A DNA stretch of 64,000 nt from Aaosphaeria pasadenensis (lineage: Eukaryota; Ascomycota; Dothideomycetes; Pleosporales), in the NCBI GenBank assembly GCA_022813625.1, contig JAKLMB010000007.1, positions 248,001 to 312,000 of the forward strand. The letters are read 5' to 3'. Numbering within the stretch: position 1 is the stretch's first letter; each line of letters begins with the position of its first letter. A program made the position numbers and the translations under genes. The notes under the pieces were generated by a model, which made no database searches, was not told the DNA's origin, and saw nothing but the letters and a program-made list of their open reading frames with translations. Shown here piece after piece: positions 54,701 through 64,000 of this stretch.

Positions 54701-56462
54701 AAGCATTGAAGATCCGGCAACCCACGACTGGGCTGCTTTGGTACGATGGGCACTCAGAAACTGCGACTACCCTGAACCTCCGATTCCGAAATCGAAAGAT
54801 GCACTCAGTGATTTCCTCATAATCGAGTCAGACCACGAGGCCTTCGACCGTGTAGCCTTCAATTCAAAGGTACTATCGAGTGTTGCGCGGGCTCAGCGGC
54901 TGCTCAGGTATGCTTATGGTCTTCCTCTGCATAACTCCAATGGCCAAAAACCCAAAGTGGACGACGATCTTCGTGCGCGCTCGTGGATTCGTGCAAACAC
55001 GGCGACACCGCAGGCTGGATATAATGGTAAGGCTGCTCACGATAAATTATCAACACTGGATACCCCCACCCTCGAGCATGCCGTGGATGATCTCTTGAAT
55101 CAAGGCATCATCAAAGCCAAGAAACTCAAACGACTGTTGCCGGGTCGAAATTACGATTTCCCTGCGTCCCATGCGCTCCGATACCGACGCACATTCGAAT
55201 TAGACGATTTCATGGACGCAAGGGATGGTAAGAAAAAGCTGGATGAAATTTTTGCGAATGAAGACCCCGAAAAACGCGTGGCGTCTGTATCTCGAACAGC
55301 TCTAAATGGCGCAGTTATGGCGCTTCTCTCCCTTGTCAGTGAAGGCCAGGTGAGATTGGTACCACATCTACCTCCTGTGAACAATACACTGCGAGCGCCA
55401 GCTCCACGCATCTCCGTGTGGGGTTTTAGGGAGGGTGACTACACCCATCGTCGTATTGACCGTGCCTGTTTTTTTTGGAATATTGATATCGTCCCTACGT
55501 CCACATATCAGTTCGGTAACCCCCTCAATCCATCTGATACGCCGATGTCTGAGCCAAATGTCGGTCCTTGGCTGCCATTGAAGGAGCCCCCACTACCAGG
55601 AAAGGATGATTTAAAGGCACCACTCCCGATATGGAGCACTATCGAAGGAAATGCAGTTATCTGGCCCTGGTGGTACCGTCTTCTCAACGTTGTTCTACAG
55701 GCTATAATGTTCCAACCAGAAGTATCCGCCACCGAGATACAAAGGCACTGCGTCGACTGTGCAGCCGAGCGGTTCGAGGTAGACCTGGTTCTTCACTGGT
55801 TAGTCTCTATCGGCGCAGCAAGTCAATCCGAAACTGGTTTCACAATGAAGAACAATGCATGGGCTGTGTTTGGAGAAAAGCTACTCGACCGAGAAAACGA
55901 CTGGTTTGGAGAGCACGTCAAGCGGAAGAAGAACGTAGAGTTCCGGCAGTCGTGGAAGCTGCTGTGGAAACCAGAACAGCCTGAAGGAGAACCAGAAGAC
56001 CCTGACTCTGGAGCCGATGAGATTCAAATCCCGAAGTTCAGAATCATCGCTGAGGAGAATAGACTGCAGAGGCCTCACCGTGTTGACAGTCTCAGACAAG
56101 ATAGGAGCAAAGGTAAAGGCAAGGCCAAGGCCAAAGGAAAAGGCAAAGGCAAAGGCAAGGCCAAAGCGAGTGACAAAGCCGCGCCGAAGAGTGACACCGA
56201 ACTCCCTGGCTCAGCTGTGCAGCCAATCCAACCCACGGATGCTGGAGGGGACACAGAGATGGTTGATGCCGACGATCGTCCCTCAGGGGAAGATGTAGCC
56301 ATGACGGATGCCAATACCAACGATGACCTTGACGCCGAATGCGAGGTTGATCTAGATGCCGAGGGCGAAGTTGACCCAGATGCCGACGGTGACTACGACC
56401 TCGATGCCGAGGGCGAAGACGATCCTGACGCTGAGGGCGAAATCGATGATGAGATGTATTGA
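48758..56462 (+). CDS. TFC3: TFIIIC B-box-binding subunit (Tfc3/Sfc3)
   Basis: Largest subunit of TFIIIC, which contacts the B box of tRNA genes and recruits RNA polymerase III. Exons 48758-48824, 48935-50034 and 50082-56462 give 2515 aa, long for the family. A wing-helix at residues 1-100 (ELVEFLLAEIALCG; SYYSKVWDWVRRHRDVQIV) precedes the B-block domain near 270-345: QFMLLSIIAASGPKGILQPDLVRQ and TDELFKNGYIEKK. A second helix-turn segment is LRVKMGVAVELWQSRAIRTALVRLAE, formed across intron 2. A long linker carries AT-hook-like KKRGRKPAK and KGRPKK motifs, and the TPVP repeat array (about 1196-1250). A conserved block near 1380-1480 has RRGVVLGRGTVWQKRTSLIKRIL. The tail has a Lys/Gly/Ala tract, then an acidic DAEGE repeat. 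Exon 1 and the intron ends are firm. Confidence 0.92.
52500..52661 (+). repeat. 15-nt coding minisatellite (TPVxx pentapeptides)
   Basis: Eleven consecutive in-frame 15-nt units inside TFC3. They encode TPVSG, TPVPG, TPVLG, TPVPV and variants up to TPVSE. The consensus nucleotide unit is ccagtaccaggaaca with changes mostly at codon third or first positions. Length is a multiple of three per unit, so copy number change would keep the frame. Confidence 0.9.
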
Positions 56463-56849
56463 GTAACCCGTTTCGTTACTTCAAATAGGAAAGGTATATG
56501 GAGGATGATAGGAAGGGAAGATTTGTTCTCTTGCGAGAGTATGAAAGGGGAGGGGATTTGTTTTATGTACCATTATACCCGTGGGGCAACGCTATGAGCA
56601 CGATATGTCGGTCGTTCAGACATACTGTAAGATTACAATAACATTGAAGTTCAACTTGTTAAGACCTGCGCTTCTATATGCCAGTGTACGAGATGAAGTG
56701 GTTAACTGGGCTTTGGAATGAATGCCCACATCAGTGCATGCAGGAGGCTCAATCGATTCTTCATGACATTCGATGGACCAAATATTAATCGCAACCCATC
56801 CTAGACAGACACAACAAGCAGATCTCGACAGTGAAACTTTCCAGTTTAC
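56463..56849. other. intergenic spacer
   Basis: 387 bp between TFC3 and the next same-strand gene. Presumably 3' untranslated region plus promoter. No other feature. Confidence 0.5.
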
Positions 56850-57382
56850 ATGATGAGCGAATTCAAATCTCAACTGTTCGTCTTTCGTGGGGCATTCTTG
56901 GTGACTACTCCGTCCAACATATCACGAGACAGGTGCTAATTCAGACCTACAGCAACGGGATAGATATCCACCATGCTCACAACGGAGTCGTACTTCGCTA
57001 CCCCGCAGAAGGAGGCGAGAAAGCGCCCAAGACGGCAATCTGCACTGCCTCGCTGCACGTCAAGGGTGGTGCGGACTTCGCGCGCATTGAGGGCTCAGAG
57101 GGGACCATCACTATCTACGGACTTGGACCCAGCGTGCCTGTGAGGTTGCGAGTAAAGAAGACTGACAAAGAGGGGGGAGATGGGGGAAGAGAAGAGACGT
57201 TTGAGTTTAAGCAGCCGGAGGGGACGTTGGGGTTCTTTGATGAGGCGGATGCGGTTGCGGTGGATATCACGCAGGGGAGGAGAGAGAATGGGATCATGCC
57301 GCTGGGGGAGACGGTGAGGATATTGGGGGTTATGGATGGGGTGAGGAGGAAGGTAGGGTTGGCGTATTCTCAAGATGGGTGA
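56850..57382 (+). CDS. hypothetical protein, 162 aa
   Basis: Modelled as exons 56850-56900 and 56945-57382, starting MMSEFKSQLFVFRGAFL and joining to TYSNGIDIHHAHNGVVLRYP. The 44-nt intron is short, with donor GTGACT and a branch-like GCTAAT just before CAG, which makes the junction the weak point. Without it no ATG precedes the conserved-looking part. The product has a repetitive beta pattern: TAICTASLHVKGGADF, EGTITIYGLGPSVPVRLRV, EETFEFKQPEGTLGFFDEADAVAVDI. I recognise no named family. A compact all-beta soluble protein is a reasonable guess. Confidence 0.6.
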
Positions 57383-57805
57383 TGTTGAGGGTGGTGGTAC
57401 AATTGATGTAGTAAGTTGACAGTTGTGGTTGATATGATGTTGACGACTGACGATAGTGTTTCAGTTGTCAACGGACTTTATCCAGGAACTGACCCAGCGC
57501 CAACTCTTGGATGTATCCATTGGACGTACAACCATCTCAAGTTGCTTACCAGCTAAGCATTGACAATAAAACACAAGCAATATAAGATAAGAAATCTGCT
57601 GCCTGGGGCTGAATTTGCACCGCATCACCTCTCTAACCGCTGCTCACATGTCGCGCAGTGGCACAGCAGGGACGAACATCACGACCATGCATACTGCCTC
57701 AATTCGGTCACATCCCCCAACAAACCACCAAATACATATACCCAACCCATTTCAAAACAAAATGCCCTCGAAATCGCATACCCACCGTCTCCCATCACCA
57801 CCAAC
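57383..57805. other. intergenic spacer
   Basis: About 420 bp between two same-strand genes. The following frame is open back to 57560, but its N-terminus there is unlike a protein and the ATG at 57806 is preferred. Nothing else seen. Confidence 0.5.
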
Positions 57806-58897
57806 ATGACCACCCCAACAGCCCTCGGCGCCCTACCAACAAATTTCGTTCCCCCATCCTCCTGCACCATCGCTCTCGCAGCCCTCTGCACCAGCACCCC
57901 ATGCGCCGCTGAACCAAACTTCAAAGCCCTCTACGCCGCATCCTGCCTCACCAGCAAGCCCCCGATAACCACCCCAGCCCCCGTCGCGGACTTCAATCCA
58001 GACTGCTTCCCCTCCGGCAAGAAGCTCGCCGAAATTTCTGCGAAAGCAAACGGGGGTGAAGTAAATGCGTACTTCTCGCCCGCGTCAGAGTGTCCTGGGG
58101 GATGGAGCGCGGCGACGAGAGGGAGTGATGGGAAGCTGTTTAAGGGGATTGGTAAAGCGGAGACGGGGGTCGTGTGTTGTCCATCGTAAGTTTTGCATTT
58201 CCATTACTCCTTTTTCCGTATGTTCACAGGGGAAATTGCTGATCGAGAACGTAGGTCATTCACATGGGACATAACCAACGGGTGCAGAGCGCCCCCGACG
58301 TTTACACAGCAAGTCTCATTCTGCGCTGGGGATTCAAATACAGCCAAAGAATCCACAGTGGTAAGCACCTGGCTATACGGTGCCAACGGTGGGGGCGGAT
58401 TATACGCTCCAGCGATACAGCTCAGGTACAACGGCGCCGCCAATTCCCCGACTTCTACCTCAACTTCAACATCACCTACGACGAACTCGAAACCGACAGG
58501 GCCGGCGATTGATTGGAGTGACCCGGCGGAGACTCACAAGTGCAAGAGGAAGGGTGGGAACAGTGGGAATAGCGCACACGGGTACAGTGGGAAGAATGGG
58601 AAGAGTGGTGGAAAGTTCGGATGTGGGGGGAAGAAGAAGGGGTTGTCGAAGGGGGCGGTTATTGCGATTGCGGTTGTTGTGCCTGTTGTTGTTATTGGGG
58701 GAGCGGTGCTGGCTTGGGTGTTGGTTAGGCGGAAGAGGGCGAAGGGGTATGATGGGGTTGCTAGTGAGGGGGTTGAGGAGAAGGGGGTGGGGACGGAGGG
58801 GAGTAGTGAGCAAGGGAAAGGGGTCGTAGGGAGTGAAGAGAAGGGAGGTGAGGAGGTGAAGATGGAGGCGAAAGATTCAAAGGTCACGTCTCCGTAG
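57806..58897 (+). CDS. cysteine-rich single-pass membrane protein
   Basis: Exons 57806-58185 and 58255-58897 give 340 aa. The Cys-rich outer region has CTIALAALC, FNPDCFPSGKK, FSPASECPGGW and VVCCPSSFTWDITNGC, the last restored across the intron. This CPxG...CCP layout recurs in many uncharacterised fungal plasma-membrane proteins. A Ser/Thr-rich spacer (SPTSTSTSTSPTT) follows, then a Gly/Lys-rich stretch, a single span GAVIAIAVVVPVVVIGGAVLAWVLV and a basic stop-transfer VRRKRAKG with an acidic, Gly-rich cytosolic tail. There is no convincing signal peptide at the chosen start. A sensor or cell-wall role is possible but not shown. Confidence 0.82.
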
Positions 58898-59088
58898 GGT
58901 GTTTGTAGTAGAAAGGCGTCGGCGTTTGGTGATGTGAGGTGTGATTCCATGTATTTCATCATTGAGTATTACTATAGACTCGATGTCACTACTTATGTTC
59001 AAGCTATTGATCGATTTATTATAACATAGTACTCTGCTACATATTAAGTGGATAACATAGACAAATCCCGTCAAAGCAAACCTTGCCA

Positions 59089-61361
59089 CTAATGGAACTT
59101 GTTCTTGTCCGCGTTCTCGTCGTTCTCCAAGAACACTTCGATCTTATCATTCATCTTATGCGCGATCTCATTGCAAAAGAGACATGCAATGATTGCAACC
59201 ACTCCGAAGCTCAGACTAGACAGTGCAGTTGTGCGGAGACCAACCACGTATGATTGCTGAAAGGCTGCACCTGCCGCGGCTGCGATTTCATTCGTGATGC
59301 CGGGCACTTTGGCAATGGCTGCTGAGCCGAGGGGAATCGCGGCAAGGAGCGCGGCAGCAGAGTCGGCTGGAAGACCTGCAGCGATGGCGGCAGCCGGAAC
59401 GAGTTTTGCGGCGTTTGTGGATTGTACATTGGTCAAGATCGACGTGTACACTTTGGCAATTATTAGCACTTTGAATCCCAAGTATCAAAGTCTCGAGGCT
59501 TATACTTACCAGAGATAGCAATAGCACCGCCGGCAAATCGTGCCACTCCAGCAAGACCACCCGAGATACCCAATTCGACCTGCGGAACACCGAACTGGAT
59601 ATAGGCAATGGACAGATACTGCGCCCAACCGAAGCCTACCTGGCAGAGGAAGACAAAGGCAATCATCATGCCCTTCCTCTCCGGGTTTCCGAGCGCGAGA
59701 AGTGCGCCAAACACTACCATGACGGTGACTGAGGCCGTGAGCGTCCACTTCCAGTGGCCGATCTTGCTGCCGAATATAGTGAGCAGTGCGGCGCCGAAAC
59801 ATAATCCTACACGTAGAATCAGTGCTCTTGTTCTTTGAACTGGGGCTCATTCGACTTACCCAAATTGCCTGGTAGCGTCAACACGATTCCATATTTGAAG
59901 TCCGTCGTCTCGTTCGTGAAGAAGACTGCAATCATAGTCGGGTAGATTACATTCACGGCGTAATAGAACATCGTCGTAACGAAACCTACGATGAAGGGAG
60001 CGGTAAGCTCTCGGCCCTTGTCTCGTGTGAAGACATGCGTTGGCGTGAGTGGCTGCTTCAGCGGTGCGAATGTCTCCCATAGAGCGAAGGCTACGAGCGT
60101 AATGAAGCCACTGACGAGAGTGCCGATGACCTTTGGATCACTGGATGGAGTAGTTGTAGTGTAGACAATGCCGACGAGGATAAGAGTAGCGGAGGCAGTG
60201 AAGAGTAATGCACCGACATAGTCGAGTTCTCGAAGGGCTTGTTTCGTTGGAAGTCCTGGGATCGTGTTAGTTCAGATATTGTACTTGTTGGGAACGACAA
60301 ACCTCGAGGGTGCTTTGGAGGGAAGTAGTAGAAGTACAATCCCAGGAAGCTAAAGAAGACAGCGATTGCAGGCCCATAGAATAACCATCTCCACTGAATA
60401 AATAGTCAGCATCAGAGAATGATCTAGCGAAAAGATATCGTACCGAGTCACCATTCTGGGCAGCAAAACGTCCAGCCACTGGACCTACGACTACAGCAAA
60501 ATATACCCCAAGATCTAATGTTGTTAGCAAGGTCCTTATTATGTAGAGAAAGATCATTACCAGCAAGTACAATTGCAGCTGCACGCCATTTGTTGGGGAG
60601 GAGTTCTGGAAGTGCGAAGGCCGCAAGCTGTATCTCGTCAGTCCTGCATTGGAACACGAGCGTTTTGTAATTCAGACTTACTTGAGCATTGCCAGCTCCC
60701 TATGAGAAGTTCAGTACTTGTCGTTGGAATTGCCTCTTGGGAACTCACAAATCCAATGAGAGACATCGCAGCCAGCATTTGTGTGTTATTCTTCGCTGTA
60801 CCACCCAGGATGAATCCGATAAAGAGGATGACATTCCCTCCTACAATGAACCACCGGCGTCCAAATAAATCGCTATTGGCTCCGCAAACCCTAATTTTAA
60901 CATTCTTAGATGGTCTTGACAGATCGTATGGGGTGTGTTACTCACATGAACGCAATGGTGACAGTTACCTGTGGAGACATGTCAGCACGGGAACGTAGAC
61001 TGGAGAAAACACCACCAACCGTGTATAGTGAAACATAGAAAGCAGCAGCACTCGGATCACCGAGCTGAGTGGCGGTGACAGCCTGGCAGGCGCTGATTGC
61101 CGGTACAATCCAGAAAGAGATACCATATGACATGGCGAGGATCTAACATGCAATTAGATAGCTGCACAGTATTCGGCGCCGTCAAGTTCTCACCAAAACC
61201 ACACACCATGTCTTGAGTGTGACATTGTATTCCTCATCGCTCTGTGGAATGTATGATTGAGCATTATGTTCTTCGTCTTTTTCTTTCAAGCTGCCCGAGT
61301 TCTTCACAGGATCACCCTCAAAGGAATGTTGGTCAACTTCTGGTTTCTCGTCGACTGCCAT
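59089..61361 (-). CDS. MFS transporter, TRI12/DHA efflux type
   Basis: Polytopic major facilitator, about 14 spans, of the fungal TRI12-like pfam group that includes trichothecene efflux pumps and siderophore transporters; the substrate here is unknown. Eleven exons are 61361-61194, 61142-61020, 60968-60946, 60890-60749, 60699-60682, 60627-60561, 60514-60444, 60393-60303, 60255-59860, 59806-59510 and 59450-59089, joining without frame error to 585 aa. Two are micro-exons (23 and 18 nt). Cytosolic N-terminus MAVDEKPEVDQ. Motifs include SFWIVPAISACQAVTATQLGD, VCGANSDLFGRRWFIVGGN (loop 2-3 GxxxDRxGRR-like) and GFGAGNAQLAAFALPELLPNKWRA. The C-terminal half has PKHPRGLPTKQALRELDYVG, then an Ala-rich loop before the last span. 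No biosynthetic cluster adjoins it. Confidence 0.9.
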
Positions 61362-62824
61362 TGTAGCGTGTCTGTGTTTGTCTTACACTCAGATAAGGCG
61401 CAAACGAGAAAGATAGATTTGCATGAACATTTGCATAGGTCCTGGTCAGATAGATATACCCCACTGGAAGATGGGTCTCATTTCCTCGTTCAGGTTAACC
61501 CCAGCCTAGCGATTCCCACTGATAGCCGTCGTCCACCCTGAAGTAAAAGACGTAGAAAGCTTATCATGCTGGCGTTCAAGCCCAAATTCTGAGAATTAAC
61601 GAATCCGGAGTCAGCATGGGTGAAATGGTGAATCATTGTCAGGGTCGAGGATGTCCTTTTCCGATGCTGGGTCGCCTGGGGTAACTTAGCTATGGGGAGC
61701 TTGAGCTTGGGCCAGTGTGGAGCGCAATCCGGGGTAACATAATTTATGAACTCACTATGGATATTGTCTTGGTAGAATTGTATTCGTGATATTATTGACA
61801 TGCTGTCTTCATGTCTAATTCAAAATGAATTGTGCACAATTTTTATTTTCGATGTTCCCATGAAGCGGTAACAACCATGCACCGCGTCCCATTATTGAAT
61901 ATCGCATGCTTACCCCTCTTCTGGTCCTGCGCACATGGCTTGTAATTGTGGTGACCCCTTGTCAATTGTGCAAAGTTCTGGCACGGAAAATTCAAGCCGA
62001 ATGTTTGCCTGCGAGATGTGCTTCAAGGTACTAAAGGGCAGATCATGGGATAGTCTTCTGGGGGTCTGGCGGCAATCATTAGAAATGGACCAACCAATGA
62101 GAGCCTTAGCTTTGCGTTCAATATTGGCTCGATGATGGAACAAAGAGCATGTGGTCGAGTCGACCAGAACTCGATTGGCCTGTACAATCAACGCAGCACC
62201 GCAATACCATAATGAATGATCACGGCTTTTGCGCTCATTGACTTCTCGAGAGGCACAGGGGGCATCAACCACTGTCCGCCGAAAAGAAAATACATCTTTG
62301 AGGGTAAGTCTACTTCGATGCTCCGGTCCTACTTAGTCTTCAATTGACTTTCCGTACCACTTAACAGTTGAGGACAACCAGCCACACGCGTTTCCTTGCC
62401 TGTATAGAAACTTCCAGTAAGAGACTGACAATAGGACGTAAGTCGAGGATAGAATCAGTCGCGCTACTCTCCCATACGGCAGGAAAGTCTGGATGAGATC
62501 TTAGCTGCAAGTTCAACGTCCAAGCCACATCAGGTCAGAGTACGGATTGCAAATGCGCTAATCTGGTCGTAGCTTGACGGCAACCGATGAGCAGCGAGAG
62601 TTTGGAGTACAGATTGTGATGGGTATGTCGATAAGAATTCGAATCGCATTTGATATAGCAGACCGATTGCCCTTGTGGTCGAGTGTTCCTCAAACCCGAG
62701 CAGATCCTAAGCAATTGTGCCTAAACGCCGAAAGCTATGCACTTCCTTTAATGTACACCGATCATAATACACTTTCCCTCCTCATGTGGCCCTTATGCTT
62801 TTGTACTCATTGTCCAGTTCTCAT
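61362..62824. other. intergenic, MFS promoter
   Basis: 1.46 kb between the MFS gene start and the bS6m 3' end. A 120-codon minus-strand frame (61910-62272) has no family I can name and an unusual composition for a protein. No tRNA or repeat recognised. Confidence 0.5.
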
Positions 62825-63272
62825 TCATCTGAATTCTGCTTTTCCAGGTATATCCTTAATGTCCTCGAGTTTGATGCCCATCTTAACGATCGAGTAGCGT
62901 ATCAGTCTGGGATCCAAACTCATGGTTCTTCTCAGTTGATGCTGGGTTTTCGGCGAGGCATCAAAGCGCATGATAAAGTGGTGGCCAGTGTGGTGTGATG
63001 ATTGAAGCTTCTTCGCGGGTTTGGGAAGGAGAAATGTGCCCCAGTTTGTAACGCCTCGAATAACTCCATTTTTCTCGAGGATAATGCGACCGGCGGTTTT
63101 GGCGATTCTATTCAGCGATCAGTAACGCGATATTGTAGAGGGGCGCTGCGTGTGGGAGTCGTACTCCTTGACTTCGGAGAGGCGGCCAGGCCGGACCTGC
63201 TGTTGTCAGTTATTTGTCCCAATCAATTGATCGCATAGACGTCCATACCACTCCAATCATTTCGTACAACAT
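62825..63272 (-). CDS. MRP17: mitochondrial ribosomal protein bS6m
   Basis: Small-subunit mitoribosomal protein of the bacterial S6 family (yeast Mrp17). Three exons, 63272-63249 (24 nt), 63196-63165 (32 nt) and 63107-62825, give 112 aa. The start reads MLYEMIGVVRPGRLSEVKEIAKTAG across both introns. The core has LEKNGVIRGVTNWGTFLLPKPAKK and HHFIMRFDASP, then DPRLIRYSIVKMG. These match Mrp17 in order and length. The acceptor of intron 1 is CAGCAG, so a splice variant carrying an extra Gln is possible. No simple open frame exposes the first 19 residues. Confidence 0.92.
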
Positions 63273-63478
63273 GGTGCTTGTGGATATTGATGGTGTTTGC
63301 TGCTGCAGACTAGAGATTCCCAAAATCTTCAACCGTCGGAGAACCTCCGGGAGAGCTCCGTGCGTTATCGATTTAGCGGTCTTGGCGTGTCTATCTCCGT
63401 CATCCCACTTGAAAGACAACAGCTCCAGCTCCAACAATCTTTCTTTCTCGATAATCCTCAAATTATATTCAATTCAAA
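63273..63478. promoter_or_regulatory. bidirectional promoter bS6m / GCV3
   Basis: Only 206 bp separate the two divergent start codons, so both leaders and promoters fit there. Both products are mitochondrial. No strong known motif is evident; a ctttctttctc run lies near the GCV3 side. Confidence 0.6.
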
Positions 63479-64000
63479 ATGGCCGCTCGATTCTCCGTTG
63501 CTCGCGCAGCTCGTCAATTGACTTCCTCTGCCATTCGCAGACCGTTCGCCCCCATCACATGCCAACGCTGGCAAGCAACTCCTGCACAGGCCCGGTTATT
63601 CACGGTGACTGCACCTGGTAAGGAAATCCCCTCGCATTTTTGCACGATAAGAAATCTCCAAAAGCCCCAATTCCTCTTTAGAAGCATAGAGGCCTGCTTC
63701 AAAGCTCCACCCAGCTTCAGCAGGCAGAAATAGCATTTATGGAGGCACAATTGCGCTTTCTTAGACTTCTACTGACAGCGAAATAGCTTTGGAGAAGAAA
63801 TACACAGAGGATCACGAATGGATTGATATCTCTGCCGACGGCAAGACCGGTATGCTTCCCGATATATTCTACCTAGTATTCTCGATCTAATCGGAAATCC
63901 AGCCACCCTCGGTATCTCCGACTATGCCGCCAAAGCCCTCGGGGACGTCGTCTACATCGAGCTCCCAGAAGTTGACCTCGAAGTCGGCGCAGGTGATGCA
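63479..64000 (+). CDS. GCV3: glycine cleavage system H protein (partial)
   Basis: Lipoyl-carrying H protein of the mitochondrial glycine decarboxylase complex. Exons seen are 63479-63617, 63787-63849 and 63903 to the window end; the gene continues beyond 64000. The N-terminus MAARFSVARAARQLTSSAIRR is rich in Arg and Ser without acids, a matrix presequence. The mature part has KKYTEDHEWIDISADGKT, then ATLGISDYAAKALGDVVYIELPEVD, the H-protein hallmark. The lipoylated Lys segment lies past the edge and cannot be checked. Both junctions close the frame. Confidence 0.93.

Noticed and set aside
8696..61361. Secondary metabolite cluster suggested by a Zn2Cys6 regulator, a reductase and a TRI12-type pump
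   Set aside because: They lie 17-50 kb apart with housekeeping genes between, and there is no PKS, NRPS, terpene cyclase or P450.
1..64000. Transposons, CRISPR arrays, rRNA or viral insertions
   Set aside because: No transposase, reverse transcriptase, long terminal repeat, regularly spaced repeat-spacer array or viral gene is visible.

Overview
The window is nuclear DNA of a filamentous ascomycete (Pezizomycotina). The evidence is short introns (mostly 44-145 nt) with GT(A/G)NGT donors, CTRAY-type branch sites and YAG acceptors, about one gene per 2.5 kb on both strands without operons, and proteins typical of this group: a Zn2Cys6 regulator, a TRI12-type efflux pump, AIM6, Dug3, a UPF0643 protein and a fungal Pot1. 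I cannot name a genus from sequence alone. I rebuilt exon structures by eye from splice consensus and reading-frame closure. 26 protein genes are supported, 25 complete and one cut by the right edge.

Layout, left to right. 1-1089: no gene, but an 11-bp degenerate tandem array at the left edge. 1.1-8.0 kb: ribosomal protein uS14/S29 (+), Pol alpha B subunit POL12 (-), Sec14-like PDR16 (+), a DUF4211 protein (-). 8.7-13.0 kb: Zn2Cys6 regulator (-) and an F-box/RCC1 protein (-). 13.7-18.8 kb: eIF2B delta (+), a small unknown (-), a GFA/CENP-V-fold protein (+), a UPF0643 protein (-). 19.6-23.8 kb: telomere protein POT1 (-) divergent from importin alpha (+). 25.1-31.5 kb: Dug3 (+), an NAD(P)-dependent reductase (+), the SCC3/STAG cohesin subunit (+). 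32.0-33.0 kb: a basic, probably nucleolar protein (-). 33.0-38.15 kb: a 5.1-kb stretch with no credible gene, rich in short tandem repeats, with a change of strand composition near 36.3 kb. 38.15-39.75 kb: AIM6 (+). 40.3-48.2 kb: cullin-4 (-), the mitochondrial fusion dynamin MGM1 (-), urease accessory protein UreD (-). 48.8-56.5 kb: TFC3, the B-box-binding subunit of TFIIIC (+), 2515 aa. 56.9-58.9 kb: two unknown proteins, the second single-pass membrane. 59.1-61.4 kb: an 11-exon TRI12-type MFS transporter (-). 62.8-64.0 kb: mitochondrial ribosomal protein bS6m (-) and glycine cleavage H protein (+, partial), diverging from a 206-bp spacer.

Most genes are independent housekeeping functions: replication, cohesion, telomere capping, nuclear import, Pol III transcription, translation, ubiquitin ligation and mitochondrial dynamics. 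There is no biosynthetic cluster, transposon, CRISPR array or rRNA gene, and no tRNA gene that I can defend. The most unusual features are the 5.1-kb composition-switching intergenic region, repeat-built segments of TFC3, and several very small exons (9, 15, 18, 23, 24 and 32 nt) that automated annotation is likely to miss. I found no clear sign of a wholly new biological system.
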